This document shows, in pieces, positions 26,769 to 37,633 of a stretch of 64,000 nt of DNA. The translations under genes and the position numbers were made by a program. The notes under the pieces are model-generated. The model ran no database searches and was not told the DNA's origin. It saw nothing but the letters and a program-made list of their open reading frames with translations. Source of the DNA: Teichococcus aestuarii (lineage in GTDB: Bacteria; Pseudomonadota; Alphaproteobacteria; Acetobacterales; Acetobacteraceae); NCBI RefSeq assembly GCF_003116135.1, contig NZ_PDOA01000010.1, forward strand, positions 1-64,000. Reading direction: 5' to 3'. The first letter of the stretch is position 1. Every line of letters starts with the position of its first letter.

Positions 26769-27462
26769 GTGAAGACTCCGACCGGAGCCGGGCGTGGCCT
26801 GACCACGCGCCTCCGCACCGCCAAGGGCCGCACCACCGCCAGCCAGAAATGGCTGGAGCGGCAGCTCAACGACCCCTATGTGCGCGCCGCCAAGGCGGCC
26901 GGCTGGCGGTCCCGTGCCGCCTTCAAGATCATCGAGCTGGATGAGAAGTACGGCCTGTTCCACCCCGGCCAGCGCGTGGTCGATCTGGGCGCCGCGCCCG
27001 GCGGCTGGACCCAGGTGGCGGTGCAGAAGGCGGGCGAGCGCGGCAAGGTGGTGGGGCTCGACCTGCTGCCGATGGATGTGATCGCCGGCGCCACCCTGCT
27101 GCAGGGCGACTTCCAGGACGCGGCGGTGGAGCAGGCCGTGCTGGACACGCTGGACGGGCCGGCCGACCTCGTCCTGTCCGACATGGCGCCCAACACCACC
27201 GGCCACAACGCCACCGACCACCTGCGCATCCTGGGACTCGTCGAGCTGGCGCTGGATTTCGCGGGCAAGGTGCTGGTGCCGGGCGGCGGCTTCGTCGCCA
27301 AGGTGTTCCAGGGCGGCACGGAGCGCGACCTGCTGAACCGGCTGAAGCGGGACTTCGCCAGCGTGAAGCACGCCAAGCCTCCCTCCAGCCGCAAGGACAG
27401 CGCGGAGATGTATGTGGTGGCCCAGGGCTTCCGCGGCGGGGCCGAGGCTGGCGGGGAGGCGT

Positions 27463-27464
<2 letters not shown>
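26769..27464 (+). CDS. rlmE: 23S rRNA 2'-O-ribose U2552 methyltransferase RlmE (FtsJ)
   Basis: The 231-residue SAM-dependent enzyme has the KDKE catalytic tetrad: Lys in WRSRAAFKIIELDEKY, Asp in LSDMAPNTTGHNATDH, Lys in FVAKVFQGG and Glu in SAEMYVVAQGF. The SAM motif is VVDLGAAPGGWTQVA. RlmE methylates U2552 in the A loop of the large ribosomal subunit and aids late assembly. I chose the GTG at 26769, 11 bases after GAGG; a TTG at 26760 is too close to that GAGG. An Arg/Lys-rich N-terminal tail precedes the fold. A tandem repeat begins right at its stop codon. Confidence 0.93.
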
Positions 27465-29159
<1,695 letters not shown>

Positions 29160-29168
29160 GCGCGACAC

Positions 29169-29211
29169 AAGGCCGGGGGAAGGAATTCCCCCGGACCCCC
29201 ATCTTTTTTCT
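29169..29211 (+). terminator. rho-independent terminator cassette after guaB (repeat copy 1)
   Basis: CCGGGGGAA pairs with TTCCCCCGG around GGAA, followed by ACCCCCATC and TTTTTTCT. The whole 43-bp block recurs on the minus strand at 47688-47731 with one extra C, again right after a stop codon (pyk). Confidence 0.85.
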
Positions 29212-29252
29212 TCGAGTCTGGGCGTCTGCGCCTGGGGTGAGTACATTCCGAC

Positions 29253-30572
29253 ATGACACCTTCCGCGCGGATCGCCGCCACGGTGGCGCTGCTGGCCGAG
29301 GTGGCCGCCGCGCCGCGCCGCCCGGCCGACGCCACGGCCAACAGCTTCTTCCGCGAGCGCCGCTACATTGGCAGCGGCGACCGCCGCGCGGTGGCCGAGC
29401 GCGCCTGGGGCGTGCTGCGCCAGCGCATCCGGCTGGAGTGGCACCTGGCGGCGGGCGGCGTGCCGGTCACGCCGCGCCTGCTGGTGATGGCCCACCTGCT
29501 GCTGGTGGAGCGCTGGACGCGCGACGGCGTGCTGCAGGCCTTCTGCGGCGGCCGCTTCAACCCCGCGCCGCCCGACCCGGGCGAGATGAGCGTGATCGAG
29601 GCGCTCGCCGGCGCACCCCTGCTCGATGAGGACATGCCCGAGGCGGTGCGCCACAACCTGCCGGGCTGGGCGCTGCCCGGCTTCCAGGCCCGCTTCGGCG
29701 CCGAGCTGCCGGCGGCGATGGCGGCGATGGAGCTGGCGGCGCCGCTCGACCTCCGCGCCAACCTGCTGCGCACGACGCGTGAGGCCGCCGCCGCCGCCCT
29801 CGCCGCCGAGGGCGTGCCCACCGAGCCGATGCCGTTCTCGCCCTGGGGGCTGCGCATCGCCGACCGCCGGCCGATCCTGGCCAGCAAGGCCTATACCGAG
29901 GGGCTGATCGAGATCCAGGACGAGGGCAGCCAGCTCATCGCCCTGCTGACCGGCGCGCGGCCGGGCATGCGCGTGGTCGATTACTGCGCCGGCGCCGCCG
30001 GCAAGACGCTGGCGGTGGCCGCCACCATGGGCAACCGCGGCCGCATCGTCGCCTGCGACGTCTCGGCCATGCGGCTGGAAGGTGCGGTGAAGCGCCTGCG
30101 CCGCGCCGGCGTGGACAATGCCGAGCGCCACCTGCTGCAGGCCGGCGACCGCTGGGTGAAGCGCCGCGCCGGGCAGTTCGACCGCGTGCTGGTCGATGCG
30201 CCCTGCACCGGCACCGGCACCTGGCGCCGCAACCCCGATGCCCGCACCCGCACGCAGCCGCGCGATCTCGAGGAGCTGGTCACCAAACAGCGAGATATCC
30301 TCGAAACCGTCGCGGAACTGGTGCGCCCGGGCGGGCGGCTGGTCTACGCTACCTGCTCGGTGCTGCCCGAGGAGAACGGATTGCAGGTCGAGGCCTTTCT
30401 GGCGCGTCACGGCGAGTATGAGGCTGTCCCGGTCGCTGAGGCCTGGAGCGATGCCTTCGCGCCGGCCACGCCGCCTGGCCCGCCGCCTTGCGATGGCCGC
30501 TGGATGGAACTCGCGCCACACAGCCATGGCACGGACGGCTTCTTCGCCGCCGTGCTGCGCCGCAAGGAATAG
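29253..30572 (+). CDS. rsmB: RsmB/NOP-family 16S rRNA (cytosine-5) methyltransferase
   Basis: The 439-residue protein has an N-terminal helical RNA-binding part (SFFRERRYIGSGDRRAVAERAWGVL in pieces: FFRERRYIG, DRRAVAERAWG) and a C-terminal Rossmann methyltransferase with IEIQDEGSQLIALL, VVDYCAGAAGKTLA (SAM motif), VLVDAPCTGTGTWRRNPD (motif IV Cys) and VYATCSVLPEENG (motif VI catalytic Cys). It makes m5C in rRNA, most likely C967 of 16S. The family also includes RsmF-like paralogues, so the exact site is inferred. The gene is separated from guaB by a terminator, so it has its own promoter in the 40 bp after it or is weakly read through. Confidence 0.87.
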   Translation: MTPSARIAATVALLAEVAAAPRRPADATANSFFRERRYIGSGDRRAVAERAWGVLRQRIRLEWHLAAGGVPVTPRLLVMAHLLLVERWTRDGVLQAFCGGRFNPAPPDPGEMSVIEALAGAPLLDEDMPEAVRHNLPGWALPGFQARFGAELPAAMAAMELAAPLDLRANLLRTTREAAAAALAAEGVPTEPMPFSPWGLRIADRRPILASKAYTEGLIEIQDEGSQLIALLTGARPGMRVVDYCAGAAGKTLAVAATMGNRGRIVACDVSAMRLEGAVKRLRRAGVDNAERHLLQAGDRWVKRRAGQFDRVLVDAPCTGTGTWRRNPDARTRTQPRDLEELVTKQRDILETVAELVRPGGRLVYATCSVLPEENGLQVEAFLARHGEYEAVPVAEAWSDAFAPATPPGPPPCDGRWMELAPHSHGTDGFFAAVLRRKE

Positions 30573-30613
30573 CCCGGCTGGGCGGCGGAACGGGAAGGGA
30601 TGGGGGCACGCCG

Positions 30614-31177
30614 ATGATCCGCATCCGCAAGGCCCGCCCGGCCGATGCCGCCGCCATCGCCGCCGTCCATATCGAGACCTGGCGCAGCACCTATCCCGGT
30701 ATCCTGCCCGAGGCCTATCTCGCTGGCCTGTCTCTGCCGCGCGTCGCCGCCTTCTATCAGCGTGGCCTGCTGGAGCGGCGGGAAGGCTCCGCCATGTTCG
30801 TCGCCATCGCGGAGCCGGAGGCCGGCTGCGGCCCGTCGCAGGTGGTGGGCTTCGCTTCCGGTGCCCGCGCGCGCCGGCCGACCCTGGCGCAGGGCGAGAT
30901 CGAAACCCTCTACCTGCTGGAGGATTGGCGCGAGCGCGGCGTGGGCCGGCGCCTGATGCGCGCCACGGCGGCGCATCTGGCTGCCATCGGCTGCCGCTCC
31001 GCCATGCTCTGGGTGCTGAGCGAGAATCCCGCCCGCTGGTTCTACCAGCATCTCGGCGGGCGCCTGGTCGGCACGGATATGGTGCGAGTCGGCGGCGTGT
31101 CCGTGCCGCAGACCGCCCTGCTCTGGGACCCCATCCAGACCCTTCTCCTCTCCACCGCGCGCGCGGATGGTGCCTGA
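30614..31177 (+). CDS. GNAT-family N-acetyltransferase
   Basis: The 187-residue protein has the GNAT fold: [19 protein letters not shown] start, LSL and beta4 segment [20 protein letters not shown] containing the acetyl-CoA pyrophosphate loop (ERGVGRRL), then [19 protein letters not shown], a common end motif. The [14 protein letters not shown] region resembles acyltransferases that act on small amines or protein N-termini. Substrate cannot be inferred. It lies 41 bp after the methyltransferase gene, probably co-transcribed. Confidence 0.82.
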   Translation: MIRIRKARPADAAAIAAVHIETWRSTYPGILPEAYLAGLSLPRVAAFYQRGLLERREGSAMFVAIAEPEAGCGPSQVVGFASGARARRPTLAQGEIETLYLLEDWRERGVGRRLMRATAAHLAAIGCRSAMLWVLSENPARWFYQHLGGRLVGTDMVRVGGVSVPQTALLWDPIQTLLLSTARADGA

Positions 31178-31349
31178 GCCCATGCCCCCGGTCTGCCCGT
31201 TTGGGAGAGGGGGTGTTGCAAAAATGTCTCGCCCGATTGAAGCTTCTGCGCCACACCCCGCCGCATGGTTGACGCCAGCGACCCATCCCGGTTCTCTTTT
31301 AACCAGAAGGGGTTGCGAGGAGTTAGACAGCCATGGGCCGCGCTCGGTC

Positions 31350-31658
31350 ATGAACACCATCACCCGCGCGCAACTGGCCGAGGCGATCTATGCCCAGGTC
31401 GGCCTGTCGCGAAACGAAAGTGCTGCGCTGCTGGAGGATGTGCTGGAGCGCATCTCGGCTGCGCTGGAATCCGGCCGCCCCGTGAAGATTTCCGCCTTCG
31501 GCACCTTCTCGGTGCGGCAGAAGGGGATGCGAGTCGGTCGCAACCCGAAAACGGGAGTCGAGGTGCCGATCATGCCCCGGCGCGTCCTGTCCTTCCGCCC
31601 CAGCCAGGTGCTCAAGGCCCGGCTCAACGGCGAGGCGGTGCGCGCGGGTGATGAGTGA
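31350..31658 (+). CDS. ihfA: integration host factor subunit alpha
   Basis: The 102-residue DNA-bending protein has the IHF-alpha features [49 protein letters not shown], the DNA-intercalating arm [12 protein letters not shown] and [17 protein letters not shown]. Pro in the arm inserts into the minor groove and bends DNA by about 160 degrees with IHF-beta. The gene order ihfA-merR-tRNA-Pro is conserved in alphaproteobacteria. I chose the ATG at 31350, where conservation begins; the upstream 172 bp contain the A+T-richer patch around 31295-31310 as a possible promoter. Confidence 0.94.
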   Translation: MNTITRAQLAEAIYAQVGLSRNESAALLEDVLERISAALESGRPVKISAFGTFSVRQKGMRVGRNPKTGVEVPIMPRRVLSFRPSQVLKARLNGEAVRAGDE

Positions 31659-31694
31659 TGCCGGCCATGCCGGCCGCAATGTGGAATTGACCGC

Positions 31695-32135
31695 ATGAAT
31701 GACGGGGTGCATCCGATGCCAGAGGATCCGGAGGCCACCGGCCGACCGCGCAAGGCCCCGACGGCATTCCGCACCATCAGCGAGGTGGCGGAGGATCTGC
31801 AGATTCCGCAGCACGTGCTGCGTTTCTGGGAGACCAAGTTCCCGCAGCTCAAGCCGCTGAAGCGCGGAGGCGGGCGGCGCTACTACCGGCCCGAGGATAT
31901 CGCCCTGCTGCGGCGCATCGGCGACCTGCTCTACACCCAGGGATACACCATCAAGGGCGTGCAGCGCCTGCTGCGCGACAATGGCGGCGAAGGGGGCGGG
32001 GAGGCGGAGGCCGACCTGCCCGAGGCGGAGGGCGCGCCGCACGAGCCCGCAGCGACGGCGCTGCGCGATGCGGTGGCGGAGCTGGAGGCGCTCGCGGCCG
32101 AGCTGCGCATCCTCGCCGCCCGCATGGGCCGCTAG
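31695..32135 (+). CDS. MerR-family transcriptional regulator
   Basis: The 146-residue protein has a MerR winged helix ([40 protein letters not shown]) and a C-terminal Ala/Glu-rich coiled coil used for dimerisation, with no Cys-containing ligand loop. The [15 protein letters not shown] motif is specific for the regulator paired with ihfA in alphaproteobacteria, whose target is unknown. It lies 36 bp after ihfA and is followed by tRNA-Pro. Confidence 0.9.
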   Translation: MNDGVHPMPEDPEATGRPRKAPTAFRTISEVAEDLQIPQHVLRFWETKFPQLKPLKRGGGRRYYRPEDIALLRRIGDLLYTQGYTIKGVQRLLRDNGGEGGGEAEADLPEAEGAPHEPAATALRDAVAELEALAAELRILAARMGR

Positions 32136-32319
32136 CCGCCCCGGGCCAGGGCGGCGGACGGCCGGTGCCCCGTGGCGGTTTCGCGGGCAGAATAACCCCA
32201 TCTTCTTCGGGGCGGGGGGTTGAGGCGGGGCGGCACGGGTGCTATGCCCCCGGTCGTCGGAGCCGATACGCTCCAGCCGCCCCGGCTGGTGCTGAAGGCC
32301 AGCCGGCATCCTGGCACAG

Positions 32320-32393
32320 CGGGCAGTAGCGCAGCCTGGTAGCGCATCAGTCTGGGGGACTGGGGGTCGTGGGTTCGAATCCCGCCTGCCCGA
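32320..32393 (+). tRNA. tRNA-Pro (anticodon GGG)
   Basis: Cloverleaf: acceptor CGGGCAG/CTGCCCG, D-arm AGCGCAGCCTGGTAGCGC, anticodon stem TCAGT/ACTGG with loop CTGGGGG giving GGG, T-arm with GGGTTCGAATCCC, discriminator A. CCA is not encoded. It reads CCC and CCT. Confidence 0.95.
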
Positions 32394-32453
32394 TACGCCA
32401 AGCCAAGGATCGCCGGCCGGTATGCCCTTTCGGGCATCTCCGGCTTCCTGAAT

Positions 32454-32486
32454 GCCCGGCCGCCCTCGCAGGTGGCCGGGCTTTTT
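32454..32486 (+). terminator. rho-independent terminator after tRNA-Pro
   Basis: GCCCGGCC pairs with GGCCGGGC and is followed by TTTTT. A smaller hairpin ATGCCC-TTTC-GGGCAT lies at about 32422-32437, between the tRNA and this stem. Confidence 0.85.
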
Positions 32487-32616
32487 CATGTCGCTTTTTC
32501 ACCTCCGGGGCGCGGCCGGGGGCGGCGTGCCGGCAGGCGCCGCGCCGCGTCGCTCCGCCTTCTCAGCCCTCGCGCAAGCGTGTCATGCTGCGGTGCTTCC
32601 AAGACTAGCCACAGAA

Positions 32617-32645
32617 TTGCCGCAAAGTCGGGAATCGTCTAAAAT
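32617..32645 (+). promoter_or_regulatory. candidate sigma-70 type promoter
   Basis: TTGCCG (32617-32622) and TAAAAT (32640-32645) are separated by exactly 17 bases in an A+T-rich patch just upstream of the small orphan gene at 32684. Predicted transcription would start near 32652. Confidence 0.55.
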
Positions 32646-32683
32646 CATTGTCGGTGCACAATGAAGTGCCAGGGATGGTTGCA

Positions 32684-32968
32684 ATGATTCGCGGAGGCAT
32701 GGTGTTCGATCAGATCGGCCACGAGATCCATGCACGTATTTCCGAGGATACCGCCCCGGCGCGGGCACGCGACCTGGGGCGGGTGGCGGCGGAGCGGGCC
32801 ATCCAGCAGGTTCTGGCGGGGCAGGAATCGCCGCAGCGGCGGCGGTGGATCGACATCCTGAAGACCGACTTCCGCAACTACGGCTACGACCTGGTGCACG
32901 AGTTCGGCCACCATCATGCGGCGCGGGACGCATGGGAGGCGGTGCACAGCTATCTCCGCCGCCTGTGA
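32684..32968 (+). CDS. hypothetical protein, 94 residues
   Basis: I do not recognise a family. The product is soluble and mixed charged, with a helical N-terminal part (VFDQIGHEIHARI, ARDLGRVAAERAIQQVLAG) and a C-terminal segment DFRNYGYDLVHEFGHHHAARDAWEAVHSYL that is rich in His and aromatic residues. The HEFGHHH cluster resembles a metal site (HExxH is not formed: the order is H-E-F-G-H). AGGGA eight bases before ATG 32684 supports this start; a TTG 36 bases upstream is also in frame. A good promoter sits directly ahead. It is convergent with cysK. Confidence 0.62.
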   Translation: MIRGGMVFDQIGHEIHARISEDTAPARARDLGRVAAERAIQQVLAGQESPQRRRWIDILKTDFRNYGYDLVHEFGHHHAARDAWEAVHSYLRRL

Positions 32969-33046
32969 GCGGCGCACCGGCCGGCGGCCCCCGCATTCCC
33001 CGCCCGCAGATCCTCCCGCGGCGGGCGGGCGCCGCCTGAGGCGGCG

Positions 33047-34045
33047 CTACAGGCCGGCGAAGAGGTCGGTGGAGAGGTAGCGCTCGGCGAAGGAGGCGGC
33101 GATCCCGACGATCAGCTGCCCCTCCATGGCCGGCTCCGCGCCCAGTTCCAGCATGGCATGCAGCACCGCGCCGGAGGAGATGCCGATGGGCAGCCCCTCG
33201 GTGCGTGCACAGAGCCGGGCGGCCGCGAAGCTCTCCCGCTCCGTCACCCGCCGCACCGCGTCCAGACGGTGCAGCTCCAGCACCGTGGGGCGGAAGCCCG
33301 CGCCGATGCCCTGGATCTCGTGCGGGCCCGGGTCGTCGCCCGAGAGGACGGCGGATTCGGCCGGCTCCACCCCGATCACGCGCATCCCCGCGCGGCGCGG
33401 CTTCAGCGCGCGGGCGATGCCGGTGAGGGTGCCACCGGTGCCGACGCCCCCCACCACCACATCCACCAGCCCCGCGCTGTCGGCCCAGATCTCCTCGGCG
33501 GTGGTCGCGGCATGCACCGCCGGGTTGGCGGGGTTGTCGAACTGCCGCGGCATCCAGGCGCCCGGCGTCGCCGCGACGATCGCCTCGGCCCGGGCGATGG
33601 CGCCCGACATGCCCTGGCCGGCGGGCGTCAGCTCCACCTCGGCACCCAGCAGGCGCAGCATCTTGCGCCGCTCCACGCTGGCGCCGTCCGGCATGGTGAC
33701 GATCAGCCGGTAGCCCTTGGCGGCGGCGACGAAGCCCAGCGCGATGCCGGTGTTGCCCGAGGTCGGCTCCACCAGCACCGACTCGCCCGGGTGGATCAGC
33801 CCCTCCCGCTCCGCCGCCTCGATCATGGCGAGGCCGATCCGGTCCTTCACCGAGCCGAGCGGGTTGAAGAATTCCAGCTTCAGCGCCAGCCGCGCCTTCA
33901 GGCCACGCGCTGCCTCCAGCCGGGGCAGCCGGACCAGGGGGGTGTTGCCGATGGTGCTGAGGATGCTCTCGTGCATCCCGCCGGGCCGGGTGGCGCCGGG
34001 CCGGGTGGCGCCGGGAATGGCGCGGGGGGTGTTTCCTTCGGGCAT
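33047..34045 (-). CDS. cysK: O-acetylserine sulfhydrylase (cysteine synthase A type)
   Basis: The 332-residue PLP enzyme has the PLP-binding Lys in NPLGSVKDRIGLAMI (Lys67), the substrate loop TSGNTGIALGFVAA, the phosphate cradle GGVGTGGTLTG and the C-terminal Ser motif GISSGAVLHA. It makes cysteine from O-acetylserine and sulfide. The N-terminal 23 residues (PEGNTPRAIPGATRPGATRP) are a repeated non-conserved extension, so translation may really begin at the internal ATG at 33976, just before HESILSTIGNTPLVRL. It is divergent from an Rrf2 regulator, an arrangement that recalls the CysK/CymR partnership in Firmicutes. Confidence 0.92.
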   Translation of the reverse strand: MPEGNTPRAIPGATRPGATRPGGMHESILSTIGNTPLVRLPRLEAARGLKARLALKLEFFNPLGSVKDRIGLAMIEAAEREGLIHPGESVLVEPTSGNTGIALGFVAAAKGYRLIVTMPDGASVERRKMLRLLGAEVELTPAGQGMSGAIARAEAIVAATPGAWMPRQFDNPANPAVHAATTAEEIWADSAGLVDVVVGGVGTGGTLTGIARALKPRRAGMRVIGVEPAESAVLSGDDPGPHEIQGIGAGFRPTVLELHRLDAVRRVTERESFAAARLCARTEGLPIGISSGAVLHAMLELGAEPAMEGQLIVGIAASFAERYLSTDLFAGL

Positions 34046-34056
34046 GGGGAGGCTAT

Positions 34057-34077
34057 ACCACGTATCGGATGCGTGGT
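34057..34077. promoter_or_regulatory. inverted repeat in the cysK-rrf2 divergent gap, candidate operator
   Basis: ACCACG and CGTGGT form perfect 6-base arms around a 9-base spacer. The repeat fills most of the short gap between the cysK and Rrf2 genes, so a bound protein would block both. Confidence 0.45.
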
Positions 34078-34092
34078 TCAGGGGTGAATGCG

Positions 34093-34548
34093 ATGTTGTT
34101 GCGGCGGGATCGGGCGATGACGGCGGTGTCGATCGTGCTGGACGTGGCTTTCCACGCGGGGCGCGGCAGCACCGTGCCGGCGGGCGATATCGCCGACCGC
34201 CTGGGCGAGGCGCGCCGGGGTATCGAGCCGGTGCTGCAGGCCCTCTCGCGCGCCGGCATCCTGGGCAGCACGCGCGGGCCGAAGGGCGGCTACCGGCTGG
34301 GCCGCGCGGCGCGCGACATCACCCTGGCGGAGGTGGTGGCGGCCGCCACCGGCGGAGACACCGCCGCCGAGCCGGCGCCGCCGCCGCCCTCGCCCCTGCA
34401 GGTGCGGGTGATGATGCCGCTGTGGGAGGAGCTGGAGGCGGGGCTGCTGGAGGCGCTTTCGGGCCGCACCGTGGCCGAGCTGCTGCGCCGCGCCGCCCTG
34501 GCCGGCCTGCAGCGCCCGACGCCGGAGGCGCTGAACTTCGCCATCTGA
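34093..34548 (+). CDS. Rrf2-family transcriptional regulator without Fe-S cysteines
   Basis: The 151-residue protein has the Rrf2 winged helix (VLDVAFHAGRGSTVPAGDIA, RRGIEPVLQALSRAGIL, STRGPKGGYRLGRAARDITLAEVV). The three Cys that bind an iron-sulfur cluster in IscR and NsrR are absent, placing it with the CymR-like group that senses sulfur metabolites or partner enzymes. Its divergence from cysK and the palindrome in between support control of cysteine synthesis. AGGGG eight bases upstream favours the ATG at 34093 over that at 34069. Confidence 0.85.
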   Translation: MLLRRDRAMTAVSIVLDVAFHAGRGSTVPAGDIADRLGEARRGIEPVLQALSRAGILGSTRGPKGGYRLGRAARDITLAEVVAAATGGDTAAEPAPPPPSPLQVRVMMPLWEELEAGLLEALSGRTVAELLRRAALAGLQRPTPEALNFAI

Positions 34549-34611
34549 GGCGGCCGCGAGGCCGCGCGGCAGACCCTGAAAGCTTTGCTTGCAGAGGGCT
34601 TTGCGCCTCGT

Positions 34612-34630
34612 CCATTGTGCGTCGCAATGG
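34612..34630. promoter_or_regulatory. palindrome upstream of the liv-type operon
   Basis: CCATTG and CAATGG are separated by seven bases, with internal partial symmetry, in the 128-bp gap before livG. It may be an operator for the amino acid transport operon. Confidence 0.35.
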
Positions 34631-34676
34631 TCCCGGAACGGGATCTCGGGGAGCGTGCAATGAAAGGGAGCACAGG

Positions 34677-35445
34677 GTGACGGACACCATCCTGGAGACG
34701 CGCGGCATGACCAAGGAGTTCCTTGGCTTCGTGGCCGTGGGCGACGTGTCGCTCCAGATCCGGCGGGGAAGCATCCATGGGCTGATCGGGCCCAACGGCG
34801 CCGGCAAGACGACCTGCTTCAACCTGCTGACCAAGTTCCTGCCGCCGACGCGCGGCGAGATCCGCTTCGACGGGCGCGACATCACCCGCATGAAGCCCGC
34901 CGAGGTGGCGCGGCTCGGCCTGGTGCGCAGCTTCCAGATCTCGGCCGTGTTCCCGCACCTGACGGTGCTGGAGAATGTGCGCGTGGCGCTGCAGCGGCAG
35001 CGCGGCGGCAGCTTCGATTTCTGGCGTTCCGACCGCGTGCTGCGGCAGTACGATTCGCGGGCGCGGGAGCTGCTCGAGGATGTCGGCCTCTCCTCCTACG
35101 CCGCGCTGACGGCGGGGCAGCTGCCCTATGGCCGTAAGCGCGCGCTGGAGATCGCCACCACCCTGGCGCTCGACCCGGTGATGATGCTGCTCGACGAGCC
35201 CACCGCCGGCATGACGGCCGAGGATGTGGACCGCATCGTGGCGCTGGTGAAGCGCGTGGCGCAGGGCCGCACCGTGCTGATGGTGGAGCACAACCTGAAG
35301 GTGGTCGAAGGTCTGTGCGACACCATCACGGTGCTGACGCGCGGCCGCGTGCTGGCGGAGGGGGACTACGCCACCGTCTCCCGCAACCCCGAGGTCGTCG
35401 CCGCCTATCTCGGCACCGATCCCTCCATCGCCGGAGCCGCCGCCC

Positions 35446-35453
<8 letters not shown>
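34677..35453 (+). CDS. livG: branched-chain amino acid type ABC transporter ATPase LivG
   Basis: The 258-residue ATPase has Walker A GPNGAGKTT, the LivG insert TKFLPPTRGEIRFDGRDIT, RSFQISAVFPHLTVLENV, Walker B MMLLDEPTAGM and H-loop MVEHNLKVV. The signature motif is degenerate: LPYGRKRALEIA replaces LSGGxQ, normal for LivG proteins. It powers import of hydrophobic amino acids or related compounds with LivF. GTG 34677 was chosen because AGGGAG lies six bases upstream and homology starts immediately after. It is the first gene of a five-gene operon. Confidence 0.93.
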
Positions 35454-36150
<697 letters not shown>

Positions 36151-36289
36151 CTTCTCGGCGTCCGGCCGGCGCCCCGGCCCGGACCGCCACAGGCTTGCAC
36201 GCCTCCGCCCGGCCGGCGGCGCACTGCGCCGGCGGAGGCACCAGACCCGGCCCCGGGGGACGACAGGGGCATTGGGAGAGAACCGAGAC

Positions 36290-37546
36290 ATGGCACAAGA
36301 TCGCCGCAGCCTGCTGAAGACCGCCGCCGCCGCGGCCATCGCCCCCGCCCTGGGGGCGGGGCTCGCCGGCCTGCCCGGCCGCGCCCGCGCCCAGGGCGCC
36401 AACACGCTGAAGATCGGCGTGCTGAACGACCAGTCCGGCGTCTACCGCGAGATCTCGGGGCCCGGTTCCGTGGCCTGCGTGCGGCAGGCGATCCAGGATT
36501 CCGGCATCGCCCAGCGCGGGGTGAATGTCGAGGTCGTCTTCGCCGACCACCAGAACAAGGCGGATGTCGGCTCCACCATCGCCCGCCAGTGGATCGACCG
36601 CGACGGTGTCGATGTCATCGTCGACGTGCCGAACTCGGCGGTGGCGCTGGCGGTGAACGCCGTCGTCCGCGAGAAGAACAAGGCCTACTTCAACTCGACC
36701 GGCGCCACGACAGACCTCACCGGCGCGCAGTGCAGCCCGAACACGGTGCACTGGACCTACGACACCTACATGCTCGCCAAGTCCACTGGCGGCGCCATGG
36801 TGAAGACGGGTGGCGACAGCTGGTTCTTCATCACCGCCGACTACGCCTTCGGCCATGCGCTGGAGCGCGACACCACCCGCTTCGTGCAGGCGGCCGGCGG
36901 CAAGGTGCTGGGCAATGTGCGCCACCCGCTGCAGTCGACCGACTTCTCCTCCTACCTGCTGCAGGCGCAGCAGAGCCGCGCCAAGGTGATCGGCCTGGCC
37001 AATGCCGGCACGGACACCATCAACAGCGTGAAGCAGGCGGCGGAGTTCGGCGTCACGCGGCGCGGCACCAAGATCGCCGTGCTGCTGATGTTCATCAACG
37101 ACGTGCACAGCCTCGGGCTGAAGGCGGCGCAGGGCCTCGTCTGCACCGAGAGCTTCTACTGGGACCTGAACGACCGCACCCGCGCCTTCACCGGCCGGGT
37201 GAAAGGCGCCATGGGCGGCAACTACCCCGCCATGTCGCATGCCGGCTGCTACGCCTCCGTGCTGCACTACCTGAAGGCGGTGGGCGACATGGGCGTGGCG
37301 GCGGCCAAGGCCAGCGGCGCCGAGGCGGTGGCGCGCATGAAGGCGATGCCGACCGACGATGACTGCTTCGGGCAGGGCCGCATCCGCGAGGATGGCCGCA
37401 AGCTGCACCCCGTCTACCTCTTCGAGGTCAAGAGCCCCGAGGAATCGAAGGGCGCCTGGGACTACTACAAGGTGCTGCAGACCACCCCGGCCGACGAGGC
37501 CTGGCGCCCCCTCTCCGAGGGCGGCTGCAGCCTGGTGAAGAGCTGA
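36290..37546 (+). CDS. periplasmic amino acid-type (LivJ/Peripla_BP_6) substrate-binding protein
   Basis: The 418-residue protein has a signal peptide with a twin-arginine-like motif (AQDRRSLLKTAAAAAIAPAL) cut near RARAQG, then the type I periplasmic fold: NTLKIGVLNDQSGVYREISG, DHQNKADVGSTIARQWID, WFFITADYAFGHALERDT and a C-terminal PVYLFEVKSPEESKGAWDYY. The FNSTGATTDLTGAQCSP and DFSSYLLQAQQSRAKVIGLANAG stretches are those of a subgroup found with aromatic or amide compounds rather than Leu/Ile/Val, so the true ligand is uncertain. It lies between livF and livH, where its own ribosome site (GGGAGAG) supports high expression. Confidence 0.9.
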   Translation: MAQDRRSLLKTAAAAAIAPALGAGLAGLPGRARAQGANTLKIGVLNDQSGVYREISGPGSVACVRQAIQDSGIAQRGVNVEVVFADHQNKADVGSTIARQWIDRDGVDVIVDVPNSAVALAVNAVVREKNKAYFNSTGATTDLTGAQCSPNTVHWTYDTYMLAKSTGGAMVKTGGDSWFFITADYAFGHALERDTTRFVQAAGGKVLGNVRHPLQSTDFSSYLLQAQQSRAKVIGLANAGTDTINSVKQAAEFGVTRRGTKIAVLLMFINDVHSLGLKAAQGLVCTESFYWDLNDRTRAFTGRVKGAMGGNYPAMSHAGCYASVLHYLKAVGDMGVAAAKASGAEAVARMKAMPTDDDCFGQGRIREDGRKLHPVYLFEVKSPEESKGAWDYYKVLQTTPADEAWRPLSEGGCSLVKS

Positions 37547-37633
37547 TCCAGCCTCTCCGCCGCCACTCCGGCCGGGCACGCCACGGTGCGCCCGGCCGGA
37601 CCCTGAAGCCGCTCGCCACGGGAAGTCTCGCCG

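Noticed and set aside
32320-32486. tRNA-Pro as possible integration site
   Set aside because: No integrase, no repeated tRNA 3' end and no foreign gene block was found downstream.
34660-34680. Six-codon mini-gene MKGSTG overlapping the livG start
   Set aside because: Although its stop overlaps the livG GTG, it is too short to judge, and its ATG sits inside the livG ribosome site region; chance is likely.
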